A stretch of DNA of 64,000 nucleotides from JAEUQQ01 sp963697285. Its GTDB lineage: Bacteria > Acidobacteriota > Vicinamibacteria > Vicinamibacterales > JAFNAJ01. Every line of letters begins with the position of its first letter. Position 1 is the stretch's first letter. Below the pieces are notes generated by a model that saw nothing but the letters and a program-made list of their open reading frames with translations, searched no databases and was not told the origin of the DNA. A program made the position numbers and the translations under genes. The stretch lies in the NCBI GenBank assembly GCA_963697285.1, contig CAVONI010000009.1, positions 62,001 through 126,000 on the forward strand. The letters run 5' to 3'. Positions 25,471 through 34,953 of the stretch are shown here, piece after piece.

Positions 25471-26193
25471 CTACACCTCGGCAGGCAGCGGTTCCAGGCC
25501 CGCCGCGCGGATCGACGCGCGGGCGAGCACCATCAGCGAGTCGAACACGGGAACGGGAGCGTCGCCTGCCCCGAACACCAGGGGAATCTCGGTGCAGCCG
25601 AGGACGATGCCCTGGGCGCCCCGCGCGATGAGCCGCGCGGCCACCTCTCGGAGGCTGAGGGTCGCCTGCTCGCGCTGCGCGGACGAGGGGCTGGCCTTCA
25701 CCGAGTAGATTGCCGCCATCACCCGGGCCTGGTCGTCTTCACCTGGAAGCACGACGTCAACGCCCGCGTCTGCCAGCCTGCGCTGGAAGAGTCCCGCGCG
25801 CACCGTGCCGGCCGTGGCCAGCAGGCCGACGCGACGGATCCCGGCCTGCGCCTGGATGTGCTCGGCGACCGCATCGAGGATCGACAACAGCGGCAGGCGA
25901 ATGCGCGCCGTGAGGTCGTCGATGAACGCGTGGGCCGACACGCAGGGGATGACCACGAAGTCGGCCCCCGCGCGCTGGAGGACGTCGATGCTGGCGGCCA
26001 TGGCGGCGACCGGCGACTCGCCCTGCCCCAGGACTGCCGCGGTGCGGTCGGGAATCTTCGGGTTCGAGTCGATCACGACCCGGAGGTGGTCCTGGTCGCG
26101 CGCCGCCGGCGTCTGCGAGACGACGCGCGCGTAGAAGGCAATCGTGGCCTCCGGTCCCATCCCGCCGAGCACGCCGATCACCCGTTCACCCAT
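25471..26193 (-). CDS. Aspartate/glutamate racemase-family protein
   Basis: A 240-residue cytoplasmic cofactor-independent amino-acid racemase. GVLGGMGPEAT is the family N-terminal signature. The two catalytic cysteines are present: Cys84 (VIPCVSAH) and Cys200 (VLGCTEIPL). Members interconvert L- and D-aspartate or glutamate, and some act on other amino acids; a few relatives are decarboxylases or isomerases with one Cys missing, which is not the case here. It lies 90 bp downstream of a serine hydrolase gene on the same strand. Next to a D-aminoacylase-like enzyme and several aminotransferases, it could convert released D-amino acids to the L-form. That role is inference. Confidence 0.9.
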   Translation of the reverse strand: MGERVIGVLGGMGPEATIAFYARVVSQTPAARDQDHLRVVIDSNPKIPDRTAAVLGQGESPVAAMAASIDVLQRAGADFVVIPCVSAHAFIDDLTARIRLPLLSILDAVAEHIQAQAGIRRVGLLATAGTVRAGLFQRRLADAGVDVVLPGEDDQARVMAAIYSVKASPSSAQREQATLSLREVAARLIARGAQGIVLGCTEIPLVFGAGDAPVPVFDSLMVLARASIRAAGLEPLPAEV

Positions 26194-26224
26194 GCCTGAT
26201 GCTCCGCCGTTTCCAGGACATCCA

Positions 26225-26284
26225 GAATCACTCCGGGAGTGTTCATGCCTCCGCGGGCGAGAATCACTCCCGGGGTGTTTATGC
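26225..26284. repeat. Pair of imperfect 24-bp direct repeats with internal palindrome
   Basis: GAATCACTCCGGGAGTGTTC plus ATGC (26225-26248) recurs as GAATCACTCCCGGGGTGTTT plus ATGC (26261-26284), 36 bp apart. The core CACTC-N3-GAGTG of the first copy is palindromic. A similar GTCACTCGCGGAGTGATTC lies at 36314-36332 inside the acyl-CoA synthetase gene. This may be a dispersed REP-like sequence. It fills the gap between the racemase and serine-hydrolase genes and touches the latter's stop codon. Confidence 0.45.
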
Positions 26285-27535
26285 TACTTGTCCCATCCGT
26301 ACACGGCCCGGATCCGCGCCGGGAGCTCCATGAACACGAGCGGGTTGGCATCGTCGCTGTTCGTCATGATGATGAAGCCGTTGCCGCCCTCGAGGTGCCC
26401 CTCGAAGTTCGCGCGGAAGCCCCAGTTGCCCCCCGTGTGCCCGAAGAACCGCGGCGACTCGCCGGCCCTGGCCGGCCGGTGCGCCGACTCGGATCCCACC
26501 GTGAAGCCAAGCGCATACGCGCCCACGCCGCCGGCCGTCACCATCTTCTTCGCCATCGCCTGGCTCAGCACGCGGTTCGACTTCCCTTCGAGGGCGAGTT
26601 GCACCTCGATCATGAACTTCGCGAGGTCGCCCGGCGTGGTCCACAGCCCGGCGGCATAGAGTTCCGGGTAGACATGCCACTTCCCGCTGCGGCCGATGAA
26701 ACCGTCCTGCCGCACTTCCCACCCATATGATCTCGCGGCGTTCTTGTCCTTGTCGGCAGGCAGGGGCTGGCAGAGGCAGCTGTTCGTCATGCCGATCGGG
26801 CCCAGCACCATTTTCTGGACGTAGTCCTGGAAGGGCATGCCCGTCACATCCGACAGCGCCAGCTGGAGGATCGTCACGCCGCCGCCCGAGTACCTGGTAC
26901 TTGGTGTTCGGCTCCCAGTCGATGGTCACGGGCTCGGTGTTGGACGGCGTGTAGCGGCGGGTGCCTTCGCCGTACCCGAGCACCTGCGGCACGGTCGGCA
27001 ACGGGTCAGACGGCAGGTAGCCGGGGAACCCCGGCACGCTCGCCCCGGCGGTCATGCTCATGAGCAGGCGCGGCGTCACCTTGGTCTTCGCGAGGAACTC
27101 GGCCTTCTGGATCAGCTTCCACGACTTGAGGAGGCTGTTGATGTCGTCGTCGAGGCCGAAGACGCCGTCCTGCACCGCGCGCAGGACCGCCATGGCCGAC
27201 ACCGGCTTGCTGATCGACGCCGCCTGGAACAGCGTCGTCTCGCTGGCCTCGAGGCCCGCGGCGACGTCGGCCATGCCCCACGCCTTGGTCAGGACGACCT
27301 TGTAGTCCTTCACGACCGCGATGCTCACCGCGGGGGTCGTGAGGTCGCCCATCAACTGCTGGAGCGTCTTCGAGGGGTGCCCCGCCTGCGCGGGATCCCT
27401 GGGCTGTTCGATCCGGCGGACGGCCTCGGCCGGATCCGGCGTCACGTCGGCAGGCTTCTGCGCCGCCACGACGGCCGCGCCCAGCACGATCCCCACGACC
27501 ACGGTGTATCCACCCCAGCGTCCATGCAACGTCAT
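26284..27535 (-). CDS. Exported serine hydrolase, class C beta-lactamase-like, one frame break
   Basis: After removing one base the gene encodes 416 residues: an N-terminal signal/membrane segment (about 8-26), then a beta-lactamase-type domain with Ser107-x-x-Lys110 (SISK), a KYQYSGGG segment holding the catalytic Tyr, and a C-terminal HTGGNWGF motif. It should hydrolyse a peptide, amide or ester in the periplasm. The frame breaks at 26893-26894, where CCAGGTACTCGG stands in place of CCAGTACTCGG, directly before the catalytic Tyr codon. The related gene at 44153-45308 has the same extra base in the same 18-nt context. As written the product ends as a truncated N-terminal half. It is divergent from the class III aminotransferase and shares its upstream region; the racemase follows. 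Confidence 0.82.
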
Positions 27536-27603
27536 GCGATCACCCTCCGGAAACAGCCGTGCGACACCCGCGCACCCTTGACACGCCGCGTCTCACCGGC
27601 GAA

Positions 27604-27640
27604 TACTCTCGCTCCAAGACGTTATCTTACATTACGAGAC
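27604..27640. promoter_or_regulatory. IclR-type operator, site D
   Basis: The main box is ATCTTACATTACGAGAC (27624-27640). The second box TACTCTCGCTCCAAGAC (27604-27620) lies 20 bp upstream, mirrored relative to sites A-C, as expected for a plus-strand gene. TTGACA at 27578-27583 followed by GAATAC at 27601-27606 may be the promoter. The main box ends 15 bp before the start codon of the class III aminotransferase. Confidence 0.72.
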
Positions 27641-27655
27641 AGCCAGGAGGTTCCG

Positions 27656-29026
27656 ATGGCCACACCCGGTCCATCGCACGCGCCGCGCGACCTGACGAGC
27701 ATGGCGACCGCCTATCGTGGTGAGCAGGCACGCTCGCGCGCCCTCGACGCGCGCGCCCAGCGCGTCATGCCCGGCGGCAACACCCGCCACTCCATCGCGC
27801 TCGATCCCTACCCGGCCTACGTCGCGCACGGCGCAGGCTGCCGGGTCACCGACGTCGAGGGTGAGACGCGCATCGACTTCCTCAACAACTTCACGTCGCT
27901 CATCCACGGCCACGCCGACCCCGACACGACCAGGGCGGTGCACACGCAGATCGACCGCGGCACCGCCTTCGCCTCGCCGACCGAACACGACGTCGCGCTC
28001 GCCGAACTGATCGTCGAGCGCGTGCCCGCCGTCGAGCAGGTCCGCTTCTGCAACTCCGGCAGCGAAGCCGTGATGCTCGCGATCAAGGTGGCGCGCGCGT
28101 TCACCGGCCGGCCGAAGATCGCCAAGATCGAGGGCGCCTACCACGGGCTGTACGACTACGCGCAGGTCAGCGAGGCCGCCACCCCCGACACCTGGGGCCC
28201 CCCCGACACCCCCGTCGGCGTCGTCGAGCCAGGCACCTCACCCCACGTGAAAGACGACGTGGTCGTGATGCCGTGGAACGACGCGGACGCCTGCGAACGC
28301 CTGATCGCGACGCACAAGGCGTCGCTCGCCGCCGTCCTCGTCGACGCGATGCCGCTGGGCATCAGCATGATACCGCCGCAGGCCGGCTTCCTCGAGCGGC
28401 TGCGCGACGTGTGCCGGCGATACGGCGTCCTCCTGGTCGGCGACGAGGTATTGACCTTCAGGCTCGGATACCACGGGGCCTTCGCCCTGCACGGCATCAC
28501 GCCCGACGTCGTGGCCATGGGCAAGATCATCGGCGGAGGGTTCCCGGTGGGTGCGGTGGGCGGCCGCGCCGACGTCATGGCCGTCTTCGATCACACGAGG
28601 GGCATGCGCGTGCATCACGGCGGGACGTACAATGCCAATCCCGTCACCATGACCGCGGGCCTTGCGACCATGCGCCAGATGACCCCCGACGCGTACGCGC
28701 GTCTCGACACCCTGGGCGACAGCCTGCGCGCCCGCCTGCGCGCGATGCTGGCGCGGCGCGGCACGCCGGCCCAGGTGTTCGGGCGCGGGTCGCTGTTCTG
28801 CGTGCGCCTGACCAGCGACCCGTTGCGCAACTACCGTGACGTCCAGCGGCACATCAGCAGCGAGCCGCGCTATCGGACGATCTGCCACGGGATGCTCGCC
28901 CGGGGCATCCTGATGTCGCAACGGGGCATCCTCGGGTGCCTGTCGACGCCCATGGTCGAAGCCGACCTCGAGGCGTTCGTCACGGCGCTCGACGGCACGC
29001 TGTCGGCGATCGAGGCAGGCGCGTGA
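27656..29026 (+). CDS. Class III aminotransferase (glutamate-1-semialdehyde aminomutase-like)
   Basis: A 456-residue PLP enzyme of fold type I, class III. Visible are NSGSEAVMLAIKVARAFTGR (133-152, phosphate-binding region), AYHGLYD, DEVLTFR with Asp263, and MGKIIGGGFPVGAVGG with the Schiff-base Lys290. The layout matches the GSAM-like branch that includes beta-amino-acid transaminases such as the beta-phenylalanine aminotransferase of Variovorax. It is not a heme-pathway hemL: no other heme genes are near and it leads a catabolic operon. It could therefore convert a beta- or omega-amino acid into a beta-keto acid or aldehyde (inference). The ATG follows a perfect AGGAGG. Its stop overlaps the permease start by 4 bp. 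It is the first gene of an eight-gene operon reaching 38.6 kb. Confidence 0.9.
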   Translation: MATPGPSHAPRDLTSMATAYRGEQARSRALDARAQRVMPGGNTRHSIALDPYPAYVAHGAGCRVTDVEGETRIDFLNNFTSLIHGHADPDTTRAVHTQIDRGTAFASPTEHDVALAELIVERVPAVEQVRFCNSGSEAVMLAIKVARAFTGRPKIAKIEGAYHGLYDYAQVSEAATPDTWGPPDTPVGVVEPGTSPHVKDDVVVMPWNDADACERLIATHKASLAAVLVDAMPLGISMIPPQAGFLERLRDVCRRYGVLLVGDEVLTFRLGYHGAFALHGITPDVVAMGKIIGGGFPVGAVGGRADVMAVFDHTRGMRVHHGGTYNANPVTMTAGLATMRQMTPDAYARLDTLGDSLRARLRAMLARRGTPAQVFGRGSLFCVRLTSDPLRNYRDVQRHISSEPRYRTICHGMLARGILMSQRGILGCLSTPMVEADLEAFVTALDGTLSAIEAGA

Positions 29027-30366
29027 CCGCCTGCGCCCCGGGGCCTTCCGGCCCGTCGCACGTCATCAAGGAACTCCAGGGGCGCATCGGCGTCGGCGGG
29101 GCGGTCTCGACGATCGTCGGGTACATCATCGGCGGCTCGATCTTCATCCTGCCCGTGGCCCTGGCCGGCTCGGTGGGGCCGGCGCTGTTCATCTCGTACC
29201 TGGTCGCGGCGTCGATCGCGCTGTTCGTCTGCGTGTCGTCGGCGCAGATCGGCAGCGCCTTCCCGATGACCGGAGGCACCTACGTCGCCGTGAGCTGCGT
29301 CGTGTCGCCGTTCTGGGGCTTCATGATCGTCTGGATGGGCGTGCTGATTGCCTTCACGAGCACGTCGGCCCTCGCCTACGGGATGGTGGATCACCTCAGC
29401 GTCCACGTGCCCTGGCTGGCGTCGCACCGGCTGCTGGGTGCGGTGCTATCGATCGTGCTGTTCACCGGCGTCAACCTGCTCGGCATCCGGACGGCCGTGT
29501 GGGTCCAGACCGCCATGGTGTTCGTCTTCATGGTCGTGTTGCTCGTCGTCGGCATCGCGGGCGTCTCGCAGGCATCGGCGGCCCAGTTCACGCCCCTGTT
29601 GCCCCACGGGATCTGGCCGGTCCTCGCCGCAGCGGTACCGGCCTACTACTCGTACAGCGGGTTCAGCGCGATCGTGAACATCGGCGGCGAGGTCAGGAAT
29701 CCTCGGCGCAACATCCCGCTCGTGCTGGTGGTGAGCTTTCCCATCATCCTCGTGACCTACACGCTGGTCACGCTGGCCGTGCCCGCCGCCGTCCCCTGGC
29801 AGACGCTGAGCACCGGGCCCGCCACGCTGACGCGCGTCACCGCGGCCATCCTGCCGGGATGGTTCGGTGCGTTCATGGGCGCTGCGGCGTTGTGTGCCAT
29901 CGCCACGTCGATCAACGGGCTGCTGCTCTCCAAGAGTCGTGATGTGTTCTCGCTGGCGATCGATCGCGTGCTGCCCCATCGCCTCGCCGCCGTCGGGCCG
30001 TTCGGTGAACCACGCACGGCGCTCGTGATGATGGGGCTGGTGGCGATCTGCGGCGTGGCCCTGCAGCGCAGCTTCGCCGAGTACGCGAGCATGTCGGTCC
30101 TCTGCGTCATGGTCGTGCACGCCCTGCAGGGCATCGTGGTCGTGTTGCTGCCAGGCCGCCTGCCCGGCCACTTCGCGTCGGCCGGCTACCGGCTCGGTCT
30201 CGCAGGCCGCATCTTCTGGGGCGGCGGCCTCGTCGTGTGCGCCACCGGCTTCATCCTGCTCGGCCTCGCGAACGATCGCGTCGGCGGCGTCCTCTACCTG
30301 TTCGCCTGCGGGCTGGGCGGGCTCTGGTACCTGGTGCGGCGGCGCGCGCTCAGGCGCGTCGGCTAG
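29023..30366 (+). CDS. APC-superfamily amino-acid permease
   Basis: A 447-residue inner-membrane transporter with about 12 hydrophobic segments. The first membrane helix carries the glycine-rich GYIIGGSIFILP motif where APC transporters bind the amino-acid backbone, and IGGEVRNPRRNIP is the conserved loop after helix 6. It should import an amino acid, amine or short peptide by proton symport or exchange. The GTG start (29023) overlaps the stop of the aminotransferase gene (GTGA), so uptake and transamination are translationally coupled; this is good evidence that the permease carries the aminotransferase substrate or its product. A 103-bp gap separates it from the CoA-transferase gene. Confidence 0.92.
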   Translation: MTACAPGPSGPSHVIKELQGRIGVGGAVSTIVGYIIGGSIFILPVALAGSVGPALFISYLVAASIALFVCVSSAQIGSAFPMTGGTYVAVSCVVSPFWGFMIVWMGVLIAFTSTSALAYGMVDHLSVHVPWLASHRLLGAVLSIVLFTGVNLLGIRTAVWVQTAMVFVFMVVLLVVGIAGVSQASAAQFTPLLPHGIWPVLAAAVPAYYSYSGFSAIVNIGGEVRNPRRNIPLVLVVSFPIILVTYTLVTLAVPAAVPWQTLSTGPATLTRVTAAILPGWFGAFMGAAALCAIATSINGLLLSKSRDVFSLAIDRVLPHRLAAVGPFGEPRTALVMMGLVAICGVALQRSFAEYASMSVLCVMVVHALQGIVVVLLPGRLPGHFASAGYRLGLAGRIFWGGGLVVCATGFILLGLANDRVGGVLYLFACGLGGLWYLVRRRALRRVG

Positions 30367-30469
30367 TCGATCGACGACCTGCTGCTGGCCCACGCGTCGA
30401 TTGTCGTGCGCCCGCAGGCAGCGGGGACGTCCGGAGCCGGCCAGCCCGGTGCCCGCCGAGGCCTGATCC

Positions 30470-31666
30470 ATGTCGCCTGCCGCGCGTCCGGTCCTGCAGG
30501 GCGTCCGCGTGCTCGACGTCGGCCGCTACATCGCCGGTCCTTACTGCGCGGCGCTGCTCGCACATCTTGGCGCCGACGTCATCCGCATCGAGCCCGTCGC
30601 CGGTGGCGACGATCGCCACATCGCGCCGCTGGCGCCCGGCGGCGACGGGGCACTGTTCCTCCAGGCGAACGGCGGCAAGCGCAGCCTCACCCTCGACCTG
30701 GCATCGGTCGAGGGTCGGCGGGTCTTCACGCAGCTCGTCGCCACCGCCGACGTGGTGGTCGCGAACCTGCCGCCCCGGGCGTTGGCAGCCCTCGGACTCG
30801 ACTACGCCAGCCTCACGGCCGCGAAACCCGACATCATCCTGACGTCGATCACGGCCTTTGGCAGCGCCGGCCCCGACCGCGACCGCCCCGGGTTCGACGG
30901 CATCGCGCAGGCGATGTCTGGCGCCATGTACATGTCGGGCCTGCCCGGACAACCGATGAAAGCCGCCGCGCCCTACGTCGACTTCGGCACGGCCCTGTCG
31001 GCAGCCTTCGGGACGCTGGCGGCGCTCACCGCACGGGCGCAGACCGGGCAGGGCCAGCAGGTCGAGGCGTCGCTCCTCGAGACGGGACTGGTGTTCTCGG
31101 CCTCGACGCTCTCCGAGCAGGCCGTGCTGCGCAAGGACCGTGTCGGCACAGCGAACCGCGGACAGCTCTACGGTCCGGCCGATACGCTGCCGACGAAGGA
31201 TGGCTTCGTGCTGGTGCAGGTGCTCGGGCGTCAACTGTTCGAGCGATGGGTCGGACTCATCGGAGAACCGCAGTGGCTGACCGATCCGCGCTTCGCCAGC
31301 GACGAAGGTCGCGGCGATCATGCGCACGAACTGAGCGAACGCCTGGCATGCTGGTGCGCCGCACGCACGACAGCGGAGGCGCTCGCCGCGCTCCAGGAGG
31401 CACGCATCCCGTGCGCTCCGGTGCTGTCTCCCCAGCAGGCGCTCGATCATCCGCAGGTCGCGGCAGCAGACGTGTTCGCCGTCACCAGCTATCCCAGGCT
31501 CCCCGAGTCGATTCCGGTGGCGCGCGCGCCGGTGCGGCTGGCGGCAGGGATGGTCGCCACGACTGGGCGCGCGCCGACGTGCGGCGAGCACACCACCGAG
31601 ATCCTGGACGCATTAGGCTATGACGCCGACGCCATCGACGCCCTGCGCGCGCGTGGCGTGGTCTGA
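30470..31666 (+). CDS. CaiB/BaiF family (type III) CoA-transferase
   Basis: A 398-residue protein of the formyl-CoA transferase/CaiB family. Features include RVLDVGRYIAGPYCAALLAHLGADVIRIE at the N-terminus, GKRSLTLDL, and the catalytic Asp171 in PYVDFGTAL. These enzymes move CoA between carboxylic acids through an aspartyl-CoA thioester. Here it could activate an acid from the aminotransferase step, or recycle CoA from the pathway product. It lies 17 bp before the hydratase/dehydrogenase fusion. Family members differ widely in substrate, so none is assigned. Confidence 0.92.
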   Translation: MSPAARPVLQGVRVLDVGRYIAGPYCAALLAHLGADVIRIEPVAGGDDRHIAPLAPGGDGALFLQANGGKRSLTLDLASVEGRRVFTQLVATADVVVANLPPRALAALGLDYASLTAAKPDIILTSITAFGSAGPDRDRPGFDGIAQAMSGAMYMSGLPGQPMKAAAPYVDFGTALSAAFGTLAALTARAQTGQGQQVEASLLETGLVFSASTLSEQAVLRKDRVGTANRGQLYGPADTLPTKDGFVLVQVLGRQLFERWVGLIGEPQWLTDPRFASDEGRGDHAHELSERLACWCAARTTAEALAALQEARIPCAPVLSPQQALDHPQVAAADVFAVTSYPRLPESIPVARAPVRLAAGMVATTGRAPTCGEHTTEILDALGYDADAIDALRARGVV

Positions 31667-31683
31667 CCCCCGGGGACGACACG

Positions 31684-33777
31684 ATGACCGTCACGAGCAC
31701 ACGGCACGACCGCATCGCGGTGCTGACGATCGACAATCCACCTGTCAACGCCATCAGCACCGCCGTCCGCGCCGCGCTGCACGACCGCCTGCAGGCGTGC
31801 CTCGCGGATCCCGGCGTGTCGGCCATCGTGCTCGCGGGCGCCGGATCGCTGTTCAGCGGCGGCGCAGACATCCGCGAGTTCGGGCAGCCGGTGCGGGCAG
31901 ACGTCCCCGACCTGCCCGCGCTGATCGCCTTCGTCGAGCAGTCACCGGTCCCGGTTGTCGCAGCGTTGCATGGCACGGTGGTCGGCGGCGCACTCGAGCT
32001 GGCGCTGGGGTGCCACGCGCGCGTCGCGGCGCCCGAGACACGGCTCGGACTCCCCGAGGTGACGCTGGGTTTCATCCCGGGTGCGGGAGGCACGCAGCGC
32101 CTGCCGAGGCTCGCCGGCCTTGACGCCGCCCTGCGCATGATTCTCACCGGCGATCGGATCACCGCCGCCGAGGCGCTTTCGCTCGGCCTGGTAGACGAAG
32201 TGGCCGCGGGCGATGTCGTCGACGCCGCCCTCGCTGTCGCCCGGAAGGTCGCTCACACACCCCCGCGGCGCACCTGCGATCTCGCGGCGCCCGCCGACGA
32301 CCCCGCGATCGTCGATCGCCACCAGCGACAGTTGGCGAAGGACGCGCGTGGCCGCGTGGCGCCGCAGGCGGCGCTCGACAGTGTGCGACACGGGCTGCGC
32401 GTGCCGTTTGCCGAGGGCGTCGCGCACGAGCGCGCGGCGTTCCTCGCCATGGTCTCGGGCACGGAGGCGCGCGCGCTCCGGCACGCCTTCTTCGCCGAGC
32501 GCGCCGCGCGCAAGGTGCCCGGACTCGCAGACGACACGGCGCGGCTGCCGATCCGCAGCGCCGCGGTGATCGGCTCGGGCACGATGGGCACCGGCATCGC
32601 CATGTGCTTTGCCAACGCCGCCATCCCCGTGAGCATCTACGATGCCGATCCGTCGGCCCTCGAGCGCGGTCTCGCCGGCATGCGCCGCATCTACGACACG
32701 GCGGTCTCGAAGAAGAAGATGACGCCCGACGAGGCGGCCCGCCGCCTCGCGATGATCGACGCGGTCGGCAGCATCGACGCCGTCGCCGACGCCGACATCG
32801 TCGTCGAGGCCGCCTTCGAAGACATGGCCGTGAAACGCGACGTGTTCGCGCGCCTCGACGCCGTGTGCCGCGCCGATGCCGTCCTCGCCACCAACACGTC
32901 GAGCCTCGACGTCAACGAGATTGCGCGGCAGTCGCGCCATCCCGAGCGCGTGATCGGCCTGCACTTCTTCAGCCCGGCGCACGTGATGCGCCTGGTCGAG
33001 GTCGTGCGGCCCGACCAGGTGTCGCTGCCCGTGCTCGCCACCTCGCTGGAGGTCGTCCGCACCATCGGCAAGCTCGGCGTGGTGGTCGGCGTCTGCGACG
33101 GGTTCGTCGGCAACCGGATGCTGTTCGCCTACCGCCAGCAGGCCAACTTCCTCCTCGAAGAGGGTGCGACGCCCGCGCAAGTCGATCGCGCGATCACGAC
33201 GTTCGGCCTCCCGATGGGTCCCTACCAGATGGGCGACCTCGCGGGCCTCGACATCAGCTGGCGCATCCGCAAGCGGCAAGCGGCCACGCGGCCGCCCCAC
33301 CTCCGCTACTCGCGCATCGCCGACGTGTTGTGCGAGCGCGGACGCTTCGGCCAGAAGACTGGCGCCGGGTGGTATCGCTACGAGTCCGGCAGCCGCGAAC
33401 CCCATCCCGATCCCGAGGTGACGGCAATCATCGAGGCGATCTCGGCTGAGGAGGGCATCACCCGGCGCGACATCTCCGACACCGAGATCGTCGAGCGGTG
33501 CCTGTTCGCGCTCGTCAACGAGGGTGCACGCATCCTCGAAGAAGGTGTCGCGGCACGCGCGAGCGACATCGACCTCATCTGGATCAACGGGTACGGCTTT
33601 CCCAGGCACCGCGGCGGGCCGATGTTCTGGGCCGCCTCGGTCGGCTTGCCGCAGGTGGCCGCCGTTGTCGAACGACTTCACACAGAACAAGGCGACCTGG
33701 TGCAGCCGTCGGCGCTGCTGCTCGACCTTGCACGCGCTGGCGCAGCCAGCTGGGATTCGACAGGAACCACATCATGA
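31684..33777 (+). CDS. Fused enoyl-CoA hydratase / 3-hydroxyacyl-CoA dehydrogenase
   Basis: A 697-residue bifunctional beta-oxidation protein. Residues 1 to about 190 form a crotonase domain (FSGGADIREF oxyanion loop; VVGGALELALG and GLPEVTLGFIPGAGGTQRL with a catalytic Glu). From about 290 an NAD-binding dehydrogenase domain begins (AAVIGSGTMGTGIA), with the NTSSLDVNEIA and HFFSPAHVMRLVEVV signatures, then the C-terminal helical domain (GDLAGLDISW). It hydrates an enoyl-CoA and oxidises the 3-hydroxyacyl-CoA to a 3-ketoacyl-CoA in the cytoplasm. It is shorter than E. coli FadB and resembles the peroxisomal-type fusion. Its stop overlaps the thiolase ATG (ATGA), so the two are coupled. Confidence 0.94.
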   Translation: MTVTSTRHDRIAVLTIDNPPVNAISTAVRAALHDRLQACLADPGVSAIVLAGAGSLFSGGADIREFGQPVRADVPDLPALIAFVEQSPVPVVAALHGTVVGGALELALGCHARVAAPETRLGLPEVTLGFIPGAGGTQRLPRLAGLDAALRMILTGDRITAAEALSLGLVDEVAAGDVVDAALAVARKVAHTPPRRTCDLAAPADDPAIVDRHQRQLAKDARGRVAPQAALDSVRHGLRVPFAEGVAHERAAFLAMVSGTEARALRHAFFAERAARKVPGLADDTARLPIRSAAVIGSGTMGTGIAMCFANAAIPVSIYDADPSALERGLAGMRRIYDTAVSKKKMTPDEAARRLAMIDAVGSIDAVADADIVVEAAFEDMAVKRDVFARLDAVCRADAVLATNTSSLDVNEIARQSRHPERVIGLHFFSPAHVMRLVEVVRPDQVSLPVLATSLEVVRTIGKLGVVVGVCDGFVGNRMLFAYRQQANFLLEEGATPAQVDRAITTFGLPMGPYQMGDLAGLDISWRIRKRQAATRPPHLRYSRIADVLCERGRFGQKTGAGWYRYESGSREPHPDPEVTAIIEAISAEEGITRRDISDTEIVERCLFALVNEGARILEEGVAARASDIDLIWINGYGFPRHRGGPMFWAASVGLPQVAAVVERLHTEQGDLVQPSALLLDLARAGAASWDSTGTTS

Positions 33778-34952
33778 GAGAAGCCGCCATCGTCTCGACC
33801 GCACGCACCCCGATCGGCAAGGCGTTTCGCGGAGCGTTCAACAACACCCACGGCGCCACACTCGCGGGACACGTCATCCGCCACGCGGTGGAACGCGCCG
33901 GGATCGATCCCGCAGAGGTCGAAGACGTGGTGATGGGCTGCGCGATGCCCGAGGGCGCCACCGGCATGAACATCGCCAGGCGCGCGGCCGTCCGCGCGGG
34001 CCTGCCGGTCACCACGAGCGGCCAGACGGTCAACCGCTTCTGCTCGTCGGGGCTGCAGGCGATCAGCATCGCGGCGCAGCGCGTGGTTCACGACCGCGTA
34101 CCCGTCACCGTCGCCGGCGGCGTGGAATCGGTGAGCCTCGTGCAACCGTTCCGCAACAAGCACCGCGACGACGAGCCGTGGCTCCGGCAGCACAAGCCGG
34201 AGTTGTGGCTCAGCATGATCGAGACGGCGAACATCGTTGCCGACCGCTACGGCGTCAGCCGCGAGGCGCAGGATGCGTACTCGCTGGTGAGCCAGCAGCG
34301 GACGGCTGCGGCGCAGCGCGAGGGGCGGCTGGACGCGGAGCTCGTGCCGCTCACGGCGACCAGGATCGTCACCGACAAGCTCACGCAGGCCACGCACGAA
34401 GAAGAGGTCACGCTGCTGCGCGACGAGGGCAACCGCGCCGACACGACCCTGGCCGGCCTTGCGAAGCTCGAGCCCGTCAACGGCGGACAGTTCATCACCG
34501 CGGGCAACGCCAGCCAGCTGTCAGACGGCGCGTCAGCGTGCGTGGTGATGGACGCCGATCTCGCGAGGCAGCGAGGCATCGAGCCGCTGGGTTTCTACCG
34601 CGGGCTCGTCGTGCGCGGGTGCGAGCCCGACGAGATGGGCATCGGGCCGGTGTTCGCGGTGCCGATCCTGCTCGAGCGCTTCGGGCTCACCATCGACGAC
34701 ATCGGCCTGTGGGAGTTGAACGAGGCCTTTGCGGTGCAGGCGCTGTATTGCCGCGATCGGCTTGGCATCGATCCCGACCGTTACAACGTCAACGGTGGAG
34801 CGATCTCAATCGGCCATCCGTTCGGCATGAGCGGCGCCCGCCTGGTCGGGCACGCCCTGCTCGAGGGCAAGCGTCGTGGCGTCCGCCACGTCGTCGTGAC
34901 GATGTGCGTCGGCGGTGGCATGGGCGCCGCCGGCCTTTTCGAAGTCGCATAG
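33774..34952 (+). CDS. Acetyl-CoA C-acyltransferase (thiolase)
   Basis: A 392-residue degradative-type thiolase. The nucleophile is Cys90 (NRFCSSGLQAI); NEAFAVQ, His348 (GHPFGMSG) and Cys378 (TMCVGGGMG) complete the active site. It cleaves a 3-ketoacyl-CoA with CoA to give acetyl-CoA plus a shortened acyl-CoA. The ATG overlaps the end of the hydratase/dehydrogenase gene and the MaoC-type gene begins one base after its stop. Placed after an aminotransferase that may make beta-keto acids, it could be the step that breaks the carbon skeleton (inference). Confidence 0.94.
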   Translation: MREAAIVSTARTPIGKAFRGAFNNTHGATLAGHVIRHAVERAGIDPAEVEDVVMGCAMPEGATGMNIARRAAVRAGLPVTTSGQTVNRFCSSGLQAISIAAQRVVHDRVPVTVAGGVESVSLVQPFRNKHRDDEPWLRQHKPELWLSMIETANIVADRYGVSREAQDAYSLVSQQRTAAAQREGRLDAELVPLTATRIVTDKLTQATHEEEVTLLRDEGNRADTTLAGLAKLEPVNGGQFITAGNASQLSDGASACVVMDADLARQRGIEPLGFYRGLVVRGCEPDEMGIGPVFAVPILLERFGLTIDDIGLWELNEAFAVQALYCRDRLGIDPDRYNVNGGAISIGHPFGMSGARLVGHALLEGKRRGVRHVVVTMCVGGGMGAAGLFEVA

Positions 34953-34953
34953 C

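Noticed and set aside
27656..29026. hemL (glutamate-1-semialdehyde aminomutase)
   Set aside because: It leads a catabolic operon, is coupled to a permease and has no heme genes around it; similarity alone does not support a tetrapyrrole role.
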